A DNA stretch of 64,000 bases from Camellia lanceoleosa (GCA_025200525.1 CM045762.1:128887679-128951678), one strand, 5' to 3'. Shown: positions 1 through 11,950, counted from the stretch's first letter. Numbers and translations: made by a program. Notes: generated by a model not told the origin, from the letters alone.

Positions 1-426
1 TCGCTTTGTCGACACGTATGTAGTGAGTAGCACCGGTCCACCCACCATTCTTTAGGATTTCGACAAGGTTTGCCTTTGGAAACAATCAGAGAAAGATTTA
101 TGTCATCAACACCATTGGAAATTTTTCCCACTGCCATATTGGCTTAAGCAAGCTTCTTGCTTAATCTTCCTTACCTTTATGCTTGCAAGCAATCTTTGGC
201 CCGATATCCTCTTTGTCACAAATATAACACTTGCCATTAAACTTGTACTTCTTAGTTTCCTCCTTTAGATACCACTTTCTTCATTATTTTTAAAATCAGC
301 CCTAAGAACTTCTTTGGTTTTTCAACATGATTGACTAGTACAACACAATAGGATAAGGGTTGGCATTGTTGCAACAACCATACCAAGATCGGTTTGAACA
401 TTAGTTTGTCCAATTTCAATAGCCAT
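1..426 (-). pseudogene. Copia retrotransposon gag/protease fragment (block A copy)
   Basis: On the minus strand this holds the start of a Copia gag near 426, a single CCHC zinc-knuckle region near 190-225, and the beginning of the protease at the window edge. It is the same sequence as 48037-48477, where the knuckle reads C-x2-C-x3-GY-x4-C. Here small indels shift the frame in the knuckle and the GGATATCAGG of the partner is read GATATCGG. The rest of pol lies before the window. It would encode the particle protein and the aspartic protease of an LTR retrotransposon, and cannot be functional as written. Many of the breaks may be consensus errors, because the partner copy is more open. Confidence 0.8.
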
Positions 427-582
427 GAATTCTAAATTGTAAAACAAAATTATAATTAGAACTTTATACTACACGTAAAATTTAAACCAAAAACTACGTA
501 ATTAAATTTTGTAAAAATAAAAGAAACAAGAATTGTAACTTTATTTCCAATTAATTTGAAAATAAAATAAAGGATTTGGTTA

Positions 583-805
583 TGGTGTGCAACTTACACC
601 TTACACCTTATTCTTTACACCTACACCTTATACTTACACCTTTTATACCTTACACCTTACACCTTTTGTGTAAGTGGCACATGGTGTGCAACTCACTTAC
701 ACCTTACACCTTACATTTACACCTTACACTTACACCTTACACTTATACTTACACCTTACACTTACACCTTTTGTGTAAGTGGCACATGGTGTGCAACCCA
801 CTTAC
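583..805. repeat. TTACACC-type minisatellite inside the Copia LTR
   Basis: A run built from short units such as CTTACACCTTACAC, with two longer arms containing GTGTAAGTGGCACATGGTG. The two arms pair with the TTACACC strand, giving potential hairpins. The stretch is identical in sequence to 48634-48856. The 106-residue open frame across it is a by-product of the low-complexity repeat. Confidence 0.85.
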
Positions 806-1580
806 ACCTTTTGTGGGTTGCACACCTAAGAAAACTCCTAAAATAAAATTTTATTTAAACAAATTAATTCTACGCAAAAAAATTAAATTTCTGTAACACT
901 TCAATAATTAAAATACTTAAACAAAATTTTAATTAATGAATACTTAGAAATTATTTCTGAAAATCAAAATTAATTTTTGACAAACTTCACAAATAAATAT
1001 TCTGAATTGTTAATGACACCAGTATATTACTACTACTTATCAAAGAAAATAAACAGTATATTACTACTATTTATTTTTCCAACCAGAATATTTCATTGTA
1101 AAACTACGTAAAATAATTTCTGTAAGAAGAAGAAAGAGAAAATGAAACAAACAAAAAATTCTATATAAACAGAATAATTTGAATATATCTTAAGATTGTT
1201 GGAACAATTTTCTATGTATAGTAAATAAATTGAAACAAATCAAACAAATAAAAATAAATTACTTACAGAATTTATTTTACCGAAATGTAAAAGTACAAAA
1301 AAATCAAGTCGAGTGTGTGACACTCATTCTTAAGATAGATTCGCTTACTATGGTGCTTACGGATAAATGGCGCCTATCTCTCAGGATACAATGATCTTCA
1401 CAAATTGTAGTAGCACTCAAACAATTTGTACAAACGACAAAACCCTGTGTTCTAAACTCTCTGAAATTTTTCCTATAAAACTAATATGTAGAATAATACA
1501 AAGAAAAAGGAAAATCGGAAGGGATGATTTTTCGAGTTTTTCAGATGTTTTAGATCTTTAAAACCGCTGAATTGGGTCTC

Positions 1581-1588
1581 TATTTATA
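1581..1588 (-). promoter_or_regulatory. TATA box of the Copia LTR
   Basis: TATAAATA on the minus strand in the context CTTATAAATAGAGACC, upstream of the gag start in the same orientation. The same motif is at 49637-49644 in block B. Consistent with the LTR's own RNA polymerase II promoter; the start site is not visible. Confidence 0.55.
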
Positions 1589-2249
1589 AGCAACTGACCG
1601 TCAACAAAAGCCGCTTTTGAACCAAACAGGTATGAAACTGTTTTGAACAGATACAGTTCAAAATTCCAACAAATCAGAGCGCTTCATATTTGAATTGCTC
1701 GAAATCGCATTTAAACTGGCCAAGCGCCGCGCTAAAACCCGTTAAAAACCATTTATCTGCTGGGAATTTTGGACTGGAAGTGGCATTATTATGGACAGAA
1801 AACTTGAATTCAAATTTGGTGCAAAATTTTGAATTAATTTCCCTCAATAATTTTTGGAAAAAATTCAAATAGATTTTCTCCAAAAAATTAATGTTAGAAT
1901 CAACCCAACCCACACCCGCGCCCAGCCAGACGGGCGACGGCGTGCGCGTGTGTATGGTGGTTTTAACCAAGGTTCCATTTGTCTATAACTCCTCACTTCT
2001 ACAGACTTGGGGTGCCTCTTGGGGCGAACCCAAGCGCTTCCATCTAGAACTTATATACACACAAAACTTTTCTTAAGTTTCCAATGGGACAAGCCTTACA
2101 AGGATACCTACATTTACTTTTAAATGTCCATTCCACTAACCCTAAAATGATGTCAAGTTCTCATTCACTCATAAATGATTTTGACGAACCGCCTTCAACG
2201 TATGACTTGCCATGCAAGGAACACATCACCTCTTTGGACCCTCCCCAAA

Positions 2250-2840
2250 AGACATTTGGGACTCCACTCAAATTTGGGCTCAAAGTTGGCCCAAAATAAG
2301 TCTATAAAAAACCAAATTTTCCAACAGAACTTCCAACTCTACTAATGTCATTAGAGATGAGGAACCTCCTCTATCAAAACCCATGATTCAAAAATCAAAG
2401 GCTAATCTACATAAACAATGAGCCACGATATTGCCTTCTCAACAAACATGGAAGACAACCGAAGTCCGAAACAAATTTCACCGATCTTGAGCAAAGACAC
2501 ACCAAATGACCATATGATGACAAGTCGCCCCTGTCTTGTATAATAGACACAACATTTAACGAGTCCCTTCAAGATGAATATCACTCAAATTTCAGATCCG
2601 GCCCAAATTGTAATGCTTTTACCGCATATAAAGCTTCAAAACAGCCCACATCCATTAGATAAGGCACTTGATCAACCATAGCGCAATCACCTTCCCATTA
2701 CAACTCCCACAATGACCCTAAGACCAGCTTCGCCTCTTGCACACAAAAACCATCAAAGTTAAGTTGAAAGTTCCAAATAGGTGCCACCACCGTCGCAGCC
2801 TAGATAATCGACATGAACTTGAATCAATTGTCAACACTTA
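2250..2840 (-). pseudogene. Orphan RNase H-like (RVT_3) fragment, block A copy
   Basis: Translated on the minus strand in pieces, this resembles the RNase H-like domain found at the C-terminus of plant non-LTR retrotransposons and their domesticated relatives. It has a KLNFDG-like first strand, a GLGVIV-like second strand, and a distal REGNIVAH-like segment. The clearer reading is in block B at 50300-50900. Frames change several times and stops are present, so no product is expected. It abuts the distal end of the Copia LTR and is unrelated to Copia's own internal RNase H. Recognition is from motif pattern only. Confidence 0.55.
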
Positions 2841-2849
2841 TGAAGAATG

Positions 2850-3467
2850 TGAACCATCGATAGTAGACTATGTGAATATAAACAACTTTTAACCATATGC
2901 CTATAACTAATTAGGAACACACATGAATGGGATTACAGGATTTTGTAAATTATGCTCTAGGAATATGGGAATATCAGTGTATGACACGTGGTTGGTATTA
3001 CCGCTACATTACCATGAACTTGTTTAAATAAGAGAATGATTGCTTTTGTGTTATCAGATTTCGAAATTGATGCTATGGGACTTGTTGACAGTAAACTAGT
3101 TTGATTGTAAACCCTAACTACTTGGAAGTATATGTAATCAATATGTTCTGTGAATGACTGCTTCTGTATTAACATGTAGTACAATTGAATTAGTGGAAAC
3201 TGAGACTAATGAACAGTATATGAATGATTACTTTATAATTGCGTTCACTGCTATGGGGTTAATATATGAATTTGCCTTGTATACCTGATAACTTCTAAAT
3301 GACTTTGAATAACTGTGGTGGATTGCTGAATCGAATATTGAATTGAACAATGAACTGTTGAATGATTGGGAAACAAATTAAGTCTCTGTAACAAGCTGAA
3401 TGGGAAGGAAACTACTTACGAAAATGGAAAATAGTGTGAACCTAAGACATCGATTCAGATTTGATGC

Positions 3468-3468
<1 letters not shown>
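2850..3468. other. Unassigned AT-rich stretch
   Basis: No coding potential or recognisable domain was seen. The sequence matches 50900-51540 in block B. Its position just before a polypurine-tract-like motif and LTR start suggests the decayed interior of a Gypsy element. Confidence 0.4.

Positions 3469-3502
<34 letters not shown>
3469..3502. repeat. (TA)n(TG)n microsatellite
   Basis: A TATATATA run followed directly by about ten TG units. The partner in block B is at 51547-51581 and differs by one or two repeat units. Confidence 0.9.
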
Positions 3503-3509
3503 GTAACTC

Positions 3510-4850
3510 AAGTTTAGAGGACCAAACTTTTAAGGTGAGGAGATCAGAATACCCCAATCAGTAATTAACTACTAATTCGTAAATTAAGAATGTTAATTAA
3601 GTGTTTAGAATGGAATTATGTGTTATCATTAATTGTGATATGTGCTTTGTGGTAATTTGTGCATATTTATATGATTTGAAAACTACTTGTCATGATTTTT
3701 GCTTTGAATCTAAAATTGTCAGCCTAAATGCTTTCAAAAACCGAATTTGAGTTCATGGATTGACTAACTAGAATATTTGGAACCATATGAAAAGTTTTGT
3801 TAAAAATTGATTTAGTTCAATAAAATTGCATGTAATTAAATTGAGCCTTAATTGGAACTATTTTTGAATAATTAAATTTTGTGCTAACCTTGACTAATTA
3901 AGGTTACTTGTGTTTAATTTAAATGATGCATGATTGGTACCTAATCTAATCCTATTAATGATCCAAGATGTGATTAAGTGTATGATGTGCTAAGGCATTT
4001 TGTAATGTTGTTGAGAAATCAATGTGGGTGTATTGAGAAATCTGAGTTGGGCATTTGGTGATATTGAATGTAGGGGATTACAACTCTTGTGGGTGTGTTG
4101 GAATAATGCATGTGTGTGCACGTGTTGTGTATTCAAAATCTGAGAGTGCGTGTTTTGTAGTTTCTGATGAGATATGAGGAATGTAGGCAACATTCCTTGG
4201 CTCATTCTACTTCATTGAGTTGGGAGTTCAAGCTAGAGAGGGAGAGAGAGTTTGGCTTTAGAGAGAGAGAGCCCAAAAGTGTGAAAAAGAAGAAGAGAAC
4301 TAGGAAGATTCATCTCACATTTCTGAAATTAAAGCTTTGGGTAAGGATTCTATGTCTAATTTCTGTAGCTATTCCTCCATGCATCATGATTTCATGAAGT
4401 TTTGAGATACTTTCATGAGAGTGGAAGAAATGGGTCTTTGAACATGTAGATGACTTTCATGTGTATTCATGGTAGATCATCTTTGATTTTATCATTTTGA
4501 GTTTGAGTTTTAAAGTCCTTGCATGCATGTGAGTTTAAATCATGTCCATTATTTCAGAAATTTATGAGTTTGTTGATCACCATTTACATGTTATGAAAAA
4601 CCATGAAAATATTTGAAAAATCTTGCATGAAGGAGTTTTGGTTCAAATCTTTCAAGAATTGATGAGTTTTTGAATAAAAGATGTTTTAAGGGTCTTGTAT
4701 TGCAGTTTTCTAAAGCTATTTTATGTGTTTGATCAAATCATGCAAGTTATGCAGTTGAGAGGTATAGTCCAAATCATAATCCATCTTTCATAACAAATGT
4801 TGAAGATGAGTACTAGAAAAAGAGAATTTATGGAAGAAAAAAACAACAAA
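3510..4850 (+). mobile_element. Degraded Gypsy polypurine tract and LTR, split by the CACTA element (block A)
   Basis: The motif TTTAGAGGACCAAACTTTTAAG at 3513-3534 is the polypurine tract seen before the other Gypsy LTRs in this window (37700-37730, 43915-43950). It is followed by an LTR start at about 3545, read TGAATACCCC in block B. The LTR body contains a GA-rich patch (4240-4275). The CACTA element is inserted at 4851, and 7439-7511 is probably the continuation. No right end is defined. Confidence 0.5.
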
Positions 4851-5214
4851 CACTACTAGAAAATTGACTTTTGTCTATTTTTTGCCACCGTCTGCTTAGC
4901 CATGGCAAAAAATATTATATTTGCCCCATTTATTTCTCTTATTTTCTTTGATTTATATTTTCCCTAGCCAAATCTAGACATTGCTCGCTCTCTCTCTCCC
5001 TCTCTCTCTCACATTGATCATAGTTTGAAGAACACCGATATAAATGTCTCTCTCGATCTCTCGCTCTCTCAATCTCTATATCTACACCATACATCACCTC
5101 ACATATATACTTTTCGGTTCATGAACGATAGGGTTTCACTAATTAGAGGTATTGATTCAATATAATTGAGTACTACTCTAATTTATTTTCTTGTTGATCG
5201 AACAAAATCAACAG

Positions 5215-5349
5215 ATCCCAAAATTCGACTATGAGTCGCCGATTTCAACTACCAATGCAGAGCTCTTGAAGTGGGCATGGATCGAGAAGGTCGCCCCGAG
5301 ATTCTTCACCGAGGCCTCTTTAGTTCGTGAGGTCCCAAATCCACTTGCC
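5215..5349 (+). pseudogene. SLD5: Captured exon resembling GINS subunit SLD5 (block A copy)
   Basis: Corresponds to the exon at 53288-53429, preceded by an AG acceptor. In block B it reads through a block with AWRTEKAAPEILQFE, which resembles the N-terminus of plant SLD5, a subunit of the GINS complex that works with MCM2-7 and CDC45 in the replicative helicase. Here the frame is broken at several CTG/CAG positions: GCGGACTGAG is read GATCGAG, and GGCTGCTCC is read GGTCGCCC. Those differences look like consensus error rather than decay. Only this exon is present, so it is a gene fragment inside a transposon and not a replication gene. Confidence 0.65.
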
Positions 5350-6293
5350 GTAATCTCTCTCTCTTGATTTTGTTTGTATGTTTTATATGTATCTAATTTT
5401 ATCTTTTCTTTTTTCGCATATATATACACGAGCATTATATGTAAGATGTAGTAATGGTGTCAGAAAGGCTTTTTGTAATTTTTGAACAAAATTTGCAATG
5501 TGCTCCTTGAAAATTTTGCTCTAAGAGATTAAGTTCTTCTTTTATTTTAATTATTAATTTTAGGATTTTCCGATGAATTGAGTTCATATTTAGGACAAAG
5601 TTGATCTCATTAGAAAATTCACCACTTTGTTCACGGACATCAATGGGGAAAAATCCGAATACTTTTTAATTTGGTGGTACTTGGAATTGATTCCATAAGT
5701 ACCGAGGCCAATTTTCTATTAAAAAAAATTAAGAAATTGTTGGTTATTATGTTCACAAACAATTCACCTGTAGTTCTCGCTTTCAAGTTGCATTGCTTAT
5801 TTTTTCATCAATAAGAGGCATGATCACCATTGGTGAAGAAGTACAAAACCATCATACATCCTAGAGAGGTATGACCTATGCACATATAACGCTCATTTAT
5901 TATTTTTATTCAGATGTTCAACATGAATCAACAAAGTTATTAGATCATTGAGTTCTTCTCCAATGGATATAAGAAATGGATTTTTTTTTTTTTTTTTTTG
6001 ATAAATAGATATAAGAAATGGATTACAATAACCACTGCATGTGCATATACTAGAATTGAATGTTTCCAACACGGGTAAATTCTCTCTAATTTATGGTTTT
6101 ATAATTTTATTTTATTTTTCTAGTTTTATTTTTTTATTTTTTAACATCTATATCTACATGTTTAATTCCTTAAATAGTTCACTTCCTTCATGTTCCTAAT
6201 TGACAAGGTCAATGATCTTATTGTATTGAAATTTAGATCCTCTTTTCTTCATTCATTTACATCACCATCTAAAATCTTGCTTGTATTGACATT

Positions 6294-6595
6294 ATGTTGC
6301 AATTACTAGAAGAGTTGAGGAAGCAAAATTCCAGTGCTGAAGTTCACCTATTTGTTGCAAGTACTTTACCTTGGTCCTTCTCTCTTTTGATTGCTCTTAG
6401 TATTACATTTTTTTTTTTTTGTTCACTTAGTATCGCTCCCATAGATGAATATCCTAAAAAGTACTTGACTAGATAAAGAAAAATTTGAAACCGCAATCCA
6501 TGACATATTGGAGGGAGTATATCCTCGCTATAGCTAGCAAGTTATTTAGTATTCTCCCAAGTGATGCATTTTCTTTGGACCCGGGAGCAATCGAG
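6294..6595 (+). pseudogene. Unidentified captured exon pair (block A copy)
   Basis: Two exon-like pieces separated by a T-rich intron-like stretch. The first encodes a short helix-prone segment (LLEELRKQNSSAEVHLFV). The second (about 6431-6595) ends at a GAG/GTATG donor-like junction. I do not recognise the family. The cleaner copy is at 54395-54702. Confidence 0.4.
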
Positions 6596-6843
6596 GTATG
6601 TAAAATTACAAATTAGTAAGATGACAAAGGCATAGAGGTGTTCGATCCTTGCATTTTACATGCTCAGTGCACATATGTTGTGCATTTTTGGTTTTATTAC
6701 TACTCTGCGTAAGTGTATTGGGTGCTTTTATGGTGCCCTTACCTGCGTGTTTTTTCTAAAGTGTTTTTTTGAATGCTACTTTTTCCTACAATTATTCAAC
6801 CTAAATTTTTGCTTTCTGTTTATTTTTGGCCTACACGCCACAG

Positions 6844-6987
6844 AGAAATGAGAAGCACAAACAACAATGCTCTAGATATAATAAGCGCCGCTACGACTAC
6901 AATAAATGTTGTTTCAAAAACTGGAGATAAGGTTCCAGATCTATCGGAGTTGGAATTTGAGGCCATATCATCTAAAGATGGGGCATG
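6844..6987 (+). pseudogene. Captured exon resembling the start of a SAWADEE domain (SHH-type)
   Basis: A 144-base exon with an AG acceptor before it and a GTAAGC donor after it. The last codon is split as TG/G, so that Trp would be completed by the next exon, which is missing. The encoded end VPDLSELEFEAISSKDGAW resembles the opening of the SAWADEE domain of plant SHH1/SHH2-type proteins, which read histone H3 tails and act in RNA-directed DNA methylation. The sequence is identical in both blocks. The rest of the domain is absent, so no chromatin-reading function is expected. Family recognition is from memory and needs a search. Confidence 0.55.
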
Positions 6988-7194
6988 GTAAGCTTACATG
7001 TGAGAAGCAATAAAGATGTTTTGATGTCTCTTAGTTGATATCTAGCTGGTTTGCTTTTGTGTTTGTCCGCTACGGATGTACCTATTATTATTGTTATTTA
7101 TTTTGTTTTCTTGCTTGTGTATGCATGGTACAATAATGCTACTTTGGAGTTTGATCTACATCTTCTAATAAATAATTATTTAAGTATAAATGTC

Positions 7195-7435
7195 ATTGAA
7201 AATTATTTATGACGGTAACAAGATTGTCGCCAAAAACATGTTAGCATTTTTCTTTGATATTTGTGACGGCAAAATAGCAAATGCCATAGTCGCTTTGCCA
7301 TCACAAAAATATTTGTCACTCCTACATTCGCGACCCCCATTAGTCACAGATGGGCCGTCATAAAAGGTCTTTATGATGGTATCTATTATTTGCGATGGCT
7401 TGTAGTGGTCACAAAAAGTACTTTTTTTAGTAGTG
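7195..7435 (+). repeat. CACTA subterminal repeats
   Basis: Repeated GCGACGG/CCGTCGC-related motifs in both orientations next to the right terminus, the usual binding-site layout for CACTA transposases. In block B (55290-55547) the units read TTTGCGACGG and GCCGTCGCAAAAG. Here GCG is repeatedly read ATG (TTATGACGG, GTCATAAAAG), an example of the block A error pattern. Confidence 0.75.
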
Positions 7436-7516
7436 AAATAAAGAAGCTGAGCAACAAGCTACATTTCAAGCAACTAAACATTTAAAAGTCGTTATGGAAT
7501 TTAGATTCGCGATATT

Positions 7517-9689
7517 TGTCACGCCCTGGATTTACGAAGTCCGCCCCACATGAATAGACCACCCAATGATAAACAATAGATAACAATCCTCATGCAGATG
7601 TATATAATATAGTCACACAATATATATATTTATCCAATTTCATACATTCCCAGATACAACATTTAAATCAAATGGATGTTCTGTAATTAAAACATACACA
7701 AGTGTTATACATTAAATTGAATGCCCAAAGGCTTATATCATATACAAAGGGTGTAATCCTTAACAAAATGGCACACAGCCAATGACATGAATGGCCCATG
7801 GCCTACAAATAACAAAACCAATTCTATACGGTTTCAACACAACTTCACGCCTCAATCCACATCCACACATGTACATCTGAAAAATATTTTTAACCATGTA
7901 AGGTGAGCATAAAGTCCAAGAGAGAATGTTTCAAAACTAAACATGTTCCACTAGCATAAATGATCATGATGCAATACATATATACAATATGCCCAAATGC
8001 AATTTCAAATCCATTTGATTAACAAAATTCTTTCTTTCCAAATATCAAAACCTTACATTTAATCAAAACGCCGAAGTTCAAAACATTTGGTAGATATAAA
8101 ATTTCTTTCCAAAAACCAATCTAGTTGTCTCAATACCAAATTTAGCAAATACATTGCTAAAACCATAACCAAACATCCTGATCCAAAACCAAAATGATAA
8201 TAAATAAAATGGATAAATCTCCAAGACTGATGTTCATACGAGTAACTATACAAGTTACAAGGTCATTTTTACTGGCACTAACCGAAAGGCTCGACACCTA
8301 TCGCGCGGGTTTACTTCTTGCACCATGGACACACAAGCCAACTTAATTCAAATTTTTAACACCCCTCACAAATTTTTATCACTTCATTTACCTTTTTTCG
8401 ATAGTACAATACATATGATCCAAAATATTGTTTTCCAAAACAATGCAAATGTTCCAACACATAATACGAGAGTTTCCAAAACAACCTTTTCGAAAATACA
8501 CAGTTCCAGTTCCAAAATCCATTTCAAAATCCATAATGTGCACATGACATGTATGATTTTAATTTCCCCAATCCACATGCAATTTCTAACACATGGCAAT
8601 GCTATCCTCCACTGATGGCCAAAACAGTTATCTCTAATGCAATAATTAAAAGATAACAATATGGATATACAATCCAATAGTTTCAACAACCACTTTTCTA
8701 GAACATTTCCAAAAGAGTATTTAATACTCGATGTTTTTCCAAAACATCAACATGCTTTTCCAACCAAATCCATTTTTCATAATTCTACCCAAACTTCCAA
8801 AATCAACATCATTTAGGATTCTTCTATAAATTGGGGTTTTTCTCTTTTAGAAAATCATATGCAAGTTTTGTATACCAAAAATACTTTTTAATAGCAAAAT
8901 CACAACCAACAACCCCCAATTTGGACAAACCTTCAACCCACAAAATATATCCCAAAAATCAATCTAAGCATCACAAGATCTATATATCAAAATATACCAC
9001 AAATACACCAACGAACTCACATCGAGTTAAGGAAATAGACCCTACCTCTTGAAGTGAAGAGGAGACAATCCAAAAAAACAACTAACAACAAAAAGACGAT
9101 CTGCACAGATTAAATGGAAGCCCTGCCGAGCTCTAAGTTTTTACAAGGAGACTAGGGTGAAGAAATCAAGGATTTAGGTGTATTTGTAGAAAAGGTGAGT
9201 TCTATAGAGAAAGGTCAGAGATTTAGGATTTTAGAATGTTTGGAGAGAGAAATGAAAAAAGTGACCCAAAAAGTGACTTTACCAACTAATATATTGCAGA
9301 CCGCCGAGTGCACAAAGTGACCTCTCGAGCGAAGAATACCAACTCTCATAAGTTTTACAAGTAGAGGACCACCGCCGAGCTAAAAACATCGCCGAGCCAA
9401 CACCACTTGAGCACAATAAAGATTGCTCGAGCGAAGAATGCCACCCTTCCAGCATCTTTGTAGACCTGCAAAAGTACTGAGAGTTCTCAAAGGCTGCTCG
9501 AGCGTAAGAATTACACTAGAGCGAAATGGCCAAAACCTGGGCAACAACCGCTTTGAAAAACAAGCTACCAACCTGTTCCAAATGCCAACAAGACACTCCA
9601 CCAACCAAACTTAATGAAGTATAAGATGAATAAGACATGAACAACCATATAAGACAATGAAACTCGGATCCGTAACACCAAATGGGTCA
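7517..9689 (-). mobile_element. Gypsy LTR without interior (block A copy)
   Basis: On the plus strand it starts TGTCACGCCC and ends GGGTCA. Read on the minus strand it starts TGACCCATTTGG, closely parallel to the nested Gypsy LTR whose minus start is TGACCTCATTC. Length is about 2.17 kb. No convincing 5-bp target duplication was found, so it is a solo LTR with decayed flanks or the 3' LTR of a truncated element. It contains the CTCGAG palindrome cluster (9295-9515). Confidence 0.6.
9295..9515. repeat. CTCGAG palindrome cluster in the Gypsy LTR (block A copy)
   Basis: Block B has six CTCGAG palindromes in about 205 bases (57424-57629). Here three remain and three are read as CCGAG (9301-9306, 9373, 9391). 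Usual form is GCTCGAGC followed by GAAGAATRCC. Confidence 0.8.
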
Positions 9690-9874
9690 AGTCTAAACTA
9701 GAATTGCTATAATATCAACTTTAACGAGATCGTATGCAGATTTGTGTGACTCATACAAAAAAAAATTTTGTTGAAAATGAAAACTTAAGGAAGCAGTTGA
9801 AAGATGTGTTTGATCCTAGTGAAGAATCATTGGTGAAAACATGGAATGATGAAATTCAACATCAAGGAGGAATT
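9690..9874. other. Unassigned stretch between two LTR-like segments
   Basis: A short open run reading ENLRKQLKDVFDPSEESLVK is visible near 9770-9870 on the plus strand, identical in block B (57890-58000). I do not recognise it. It could be the remnant of a host or Copia coding segment. Confidence 0.25.
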
Positions 9875-10262
9875 TGTTGGAATTTAATTTAGAATTAATG
9901 TTAGATACATTAAAATGTTTAGTTTATGTATTAGAATCTTAAAGTTTGAAGGCCATTTGGTTAAGTTCAATGTGTTTTGGTGAATGTATTTAGGAAAGTA
10001 CATGAATGTATTTGGTGAATGTAAAAAGTCCTCTCTATAAAGAGGTTAGTGATCATTGTAACAATATAATAAAGACAAAACAAGAAAGGAAAAAAAGAAA
10101 TTTGAATATATAGAGTTTTTATTGAGGTATTTGTCTTCTTAGGAGCTATGTACGACCTTCAAGTCGTACATATCTACGAGCTTTGTTTTATATATATGAG
10201 TGAGTTGTGTTTTATTATTATTAATGTTCGCCATGCTTGCCAGAGTCCATCAATCTATCAAG
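9875..10262 (+). mobile_element. Copia-like solo LTR candidate (block A copy)
   Basis: Starts TGTTGGAATTT, has a TATA-like CTCTATAAAGAGG (about 10032-10046) followed by AATAAAG (about 10067), the compact promoter/poly(A) order of short Copia LTRs. It contains a hairpin GTACGAC-CTTCAA-GTCGTAC at 10149-10168. The 3' boundary is estimated and no target duplication was recognised. Confidence 0.45.
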
Positions 10263-10289
10263 AGCTCCTAATCGTAATCAATCCTTTTA

Positions 10290-10588
10290 GCCCTTGTTTG
10301 ATTAACAAGATTAATAGTAAAATGATTAATAATCCTATGAATTAGTGTAAAAATAGTTCTCAAATAAAATTAGTGAGGTAACCATTTATTATGTATTCAT
10401 TTTATTTTTTCTTTCATACTTGAAATTATGATCCTCAACCCTCTCAATGTTAAAATTGCTGATTTTGTTTAATTGAATGTCCGTCAGACATGTAATTTGA
10501 TTAATAAAATTTACAATCAAACATAAGATTGTGAGTTTATGAATTAACAATTTCAATTCTATGCTTTAATCCTACTAATCAAACATAC
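10290..10588. mobile_element. MITE with terminal inverted repeats (block A copy)
   Basis: About 300 bases bounded by CCTTGTTTGATTAACAAGATTAA and the imperfect complement of it, TTTAATCCTACTAATCAAACATAC. AT-rich and non-coding. Size and termini fit a Tourist- or hAT-like MITE; the superfamily is uncertain. The block B copy is at 58419-58720. Confidence 0.55.
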
Positions 10589-10871
10589 TTTTATAATTTC
10601 GGAGATGATGGTTGTCAAGGAGGAGGAGAGAGGATCACCAATGGAGAAAAGGATTTGCCATAGGGAATGGGAACCGGGGAGGTGACGTATGAGGAGCTAC
10701 CTAAGGAAGGTTATAGGAGTGGGGTCCAAAGGTAAAGTAAGAATAATGGTGGGTGCTCGTTAGTCAACTTCTAATATTTTCTATATAAAAAGATGACTAA
10801 AAAGAGCCAAATTATATATATATATATATATTTTTTTGTCCTTGACCTTTTCCGCCGATAATAATAATAAT
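10589..10871. other. Non-coding stretch with (TA)n
   Basis: Purine-rich segment, then (TA)n at about 10814-10831 and (ATA)n at 10858-10872. No gene was seen. The corresponding block B stretch is 58721-59015. Confidence 0.5.
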
Positions 10872-10889
10872 AACAATATCGCATTAATA
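10872..10889. repeat. 5' target-site duplication of the LINE (block A)
   Basis: AACAATATCGCATTAATA. The copy after the LINE (16962-16979) reads AACAATACTGCATTAATA, and the block B 5' copy (59016-59033) also reads CTG. Eighteen bases with a single CTG/TCG discrepancy. Confidence 0.9.
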
Positions 10890-10984
10890 CGCGCTAAGGA
10901 ATTTCAATATGATCGCTACGTAAACTCGAGTCCCGTGAAGGAAGTTTGGCCATGGATACTCCAATCGAGGAAGAAGATCATTTG

Positions 10985-11950
10985 ATATGAAGCATGAAAA
11001 GATCAAGAGCATCGAAGGTTTAGAAGATGATACAATGGTGGAAAACCAATTGATCGGGTGAGAACTCGGGGTTATGACTAACCCAGCTTGTTCTCGATGT
11101 TTCAATGATCAAGAAGGATTAACAGAGGTAGTGAACAATGATTTAAGCAACGTAACATCGAGGAAAGATGAACCAAGTGAAATCCTTCAAGCAAGCCCTC
11201 CTCAAATCAAGATTCAACGAAAATAGGAATGAAAAGAACTTCGACAGTGATGTGGAGGAAGTATCATCCGATGAAGATAAACCAAAGATTGCACAAGAAC
11301 CAACAGATGATGGAAAGGCTATGGAAGATGATAATGAGGGTATTCCCAGAGTCAAGATCCCCCACGCTTTGTTGAAAAAGATTAGGAAACCTTGAAAGAA
11401 GTGCTTAATCGTCAGACTGCTGAGAAAGAAAATAGGATACAAGTTGTTCATGGCAAAATGACCAAATTGGGGCCATCAAGCTGATTTCGAAGCCCTAGAT
11501 ATTGGCCATGGCTTTTTTATTGTTAATTTTGATACGATAGAAGATTCCACCAAAGTCTACATTGGGGGGGCCATGGATTGTTATGGACCATTATGTCACG
11601 GTGAGGAAATGACAGCAAGATTTCAGATCAGATGCTACAGAAGAGGATACCACGGCTCTATGGGTGCGATTTCCCAATCTGCCTATAGAATACTATAATG
11701 AAAAGTCCTTACCATATTGGAAGGTCTTAGCGCTCCATTAAACACGACATCAATACCGCCATGGCATCCAGAGGGAAATATGCACGTATGCATTGAAATG
11801 GACTCATGAAAAGCCCTTGTGTCTCAATTTACTATTGGTAAGAATATATATTTAGTGGAATATGAACATCTTCATTCTGTGTTTTTCTTGTGGTAGGGTA
11901 AGACTTGTGAAGGAGGTCCGCCATGACAATCCAAAGGTTAGAGGATCAAG
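10985..11950 (+). pseudogene. LINE ORF1: DUF4283/zf-CCHC protein (block A copy)
   Basis: Encodes the RNA-binding ORF1 product of plant L1 elements. An acidic low-complexity N-terminal part is followed by a PWKKCLIVRLLG-type DUF4283 segment and a C-x2-C...C zinc-knuckle remnant near 11885-11925. Here it is broken into a 75-residue open piece (11168-11395) and scattered fragments; the last open piece ends where TGG is read TGA (about 11393). In block B (59140-60113) the first 236 codons are open. Not functional as written. Confidence 0.8.

Larger units (their letters stand above)
470..2150 (-). mobile_element. Copia 5' LTR/leader region (block A copy), ends approximate
   Basis: Lies directly upstream (minus strand) of the Copia gag start. 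Support for an LTR: a TATA box at 1581-1588 on the minus strand, a GC-rich patch with a short degenerate repeat at about 1905-1955, and near its distal end the remnant of the TGTCCCACATTGG motif common at plant Copia LTR starts (about 2080-2092, with two bases lost here). It also holds the TTACACC minisatellite at 583-805 and a short hairpin GAGTGTGTGACACTC near 1310. I could not define exact TG and CA termini or a primer-binding site, so the boundaries are estimates. Confidence 0.55.
4851..7435 (+). mobile_element. Non-autonomous CACTA-type DNA transposon carrying host exons (block A copy)
   Basis: Begins CACTACTAGAAAA and ends TTTTTTTAGTAGTG, an inverted terminal repeat of the CACTA (En/Spm) type. 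It is flanked on both sides by AAA, matching the 3-bp target-site duplication of this superfamily. Terminal regions carry GCGACGG/CCGTCGC-type subterminal repeats (7195-7435). No transposase is visible, so it would have to move using enzyme supplied by another element. The interior carries exon-like pieces of at least two host genes in the plus orientation. The block B copy (52929-55547) is cleaner and 34 bases longer. Confidence 0.85.

Noticed and set aside
576..896. 106-codon open frame, identical at 48627-48947
   Set aside because: It is the translation of the TTACACC minisatellite. Its identity reflects the duplication, and the low-complexity LTPYTLHLHL content is a repeat artefact.
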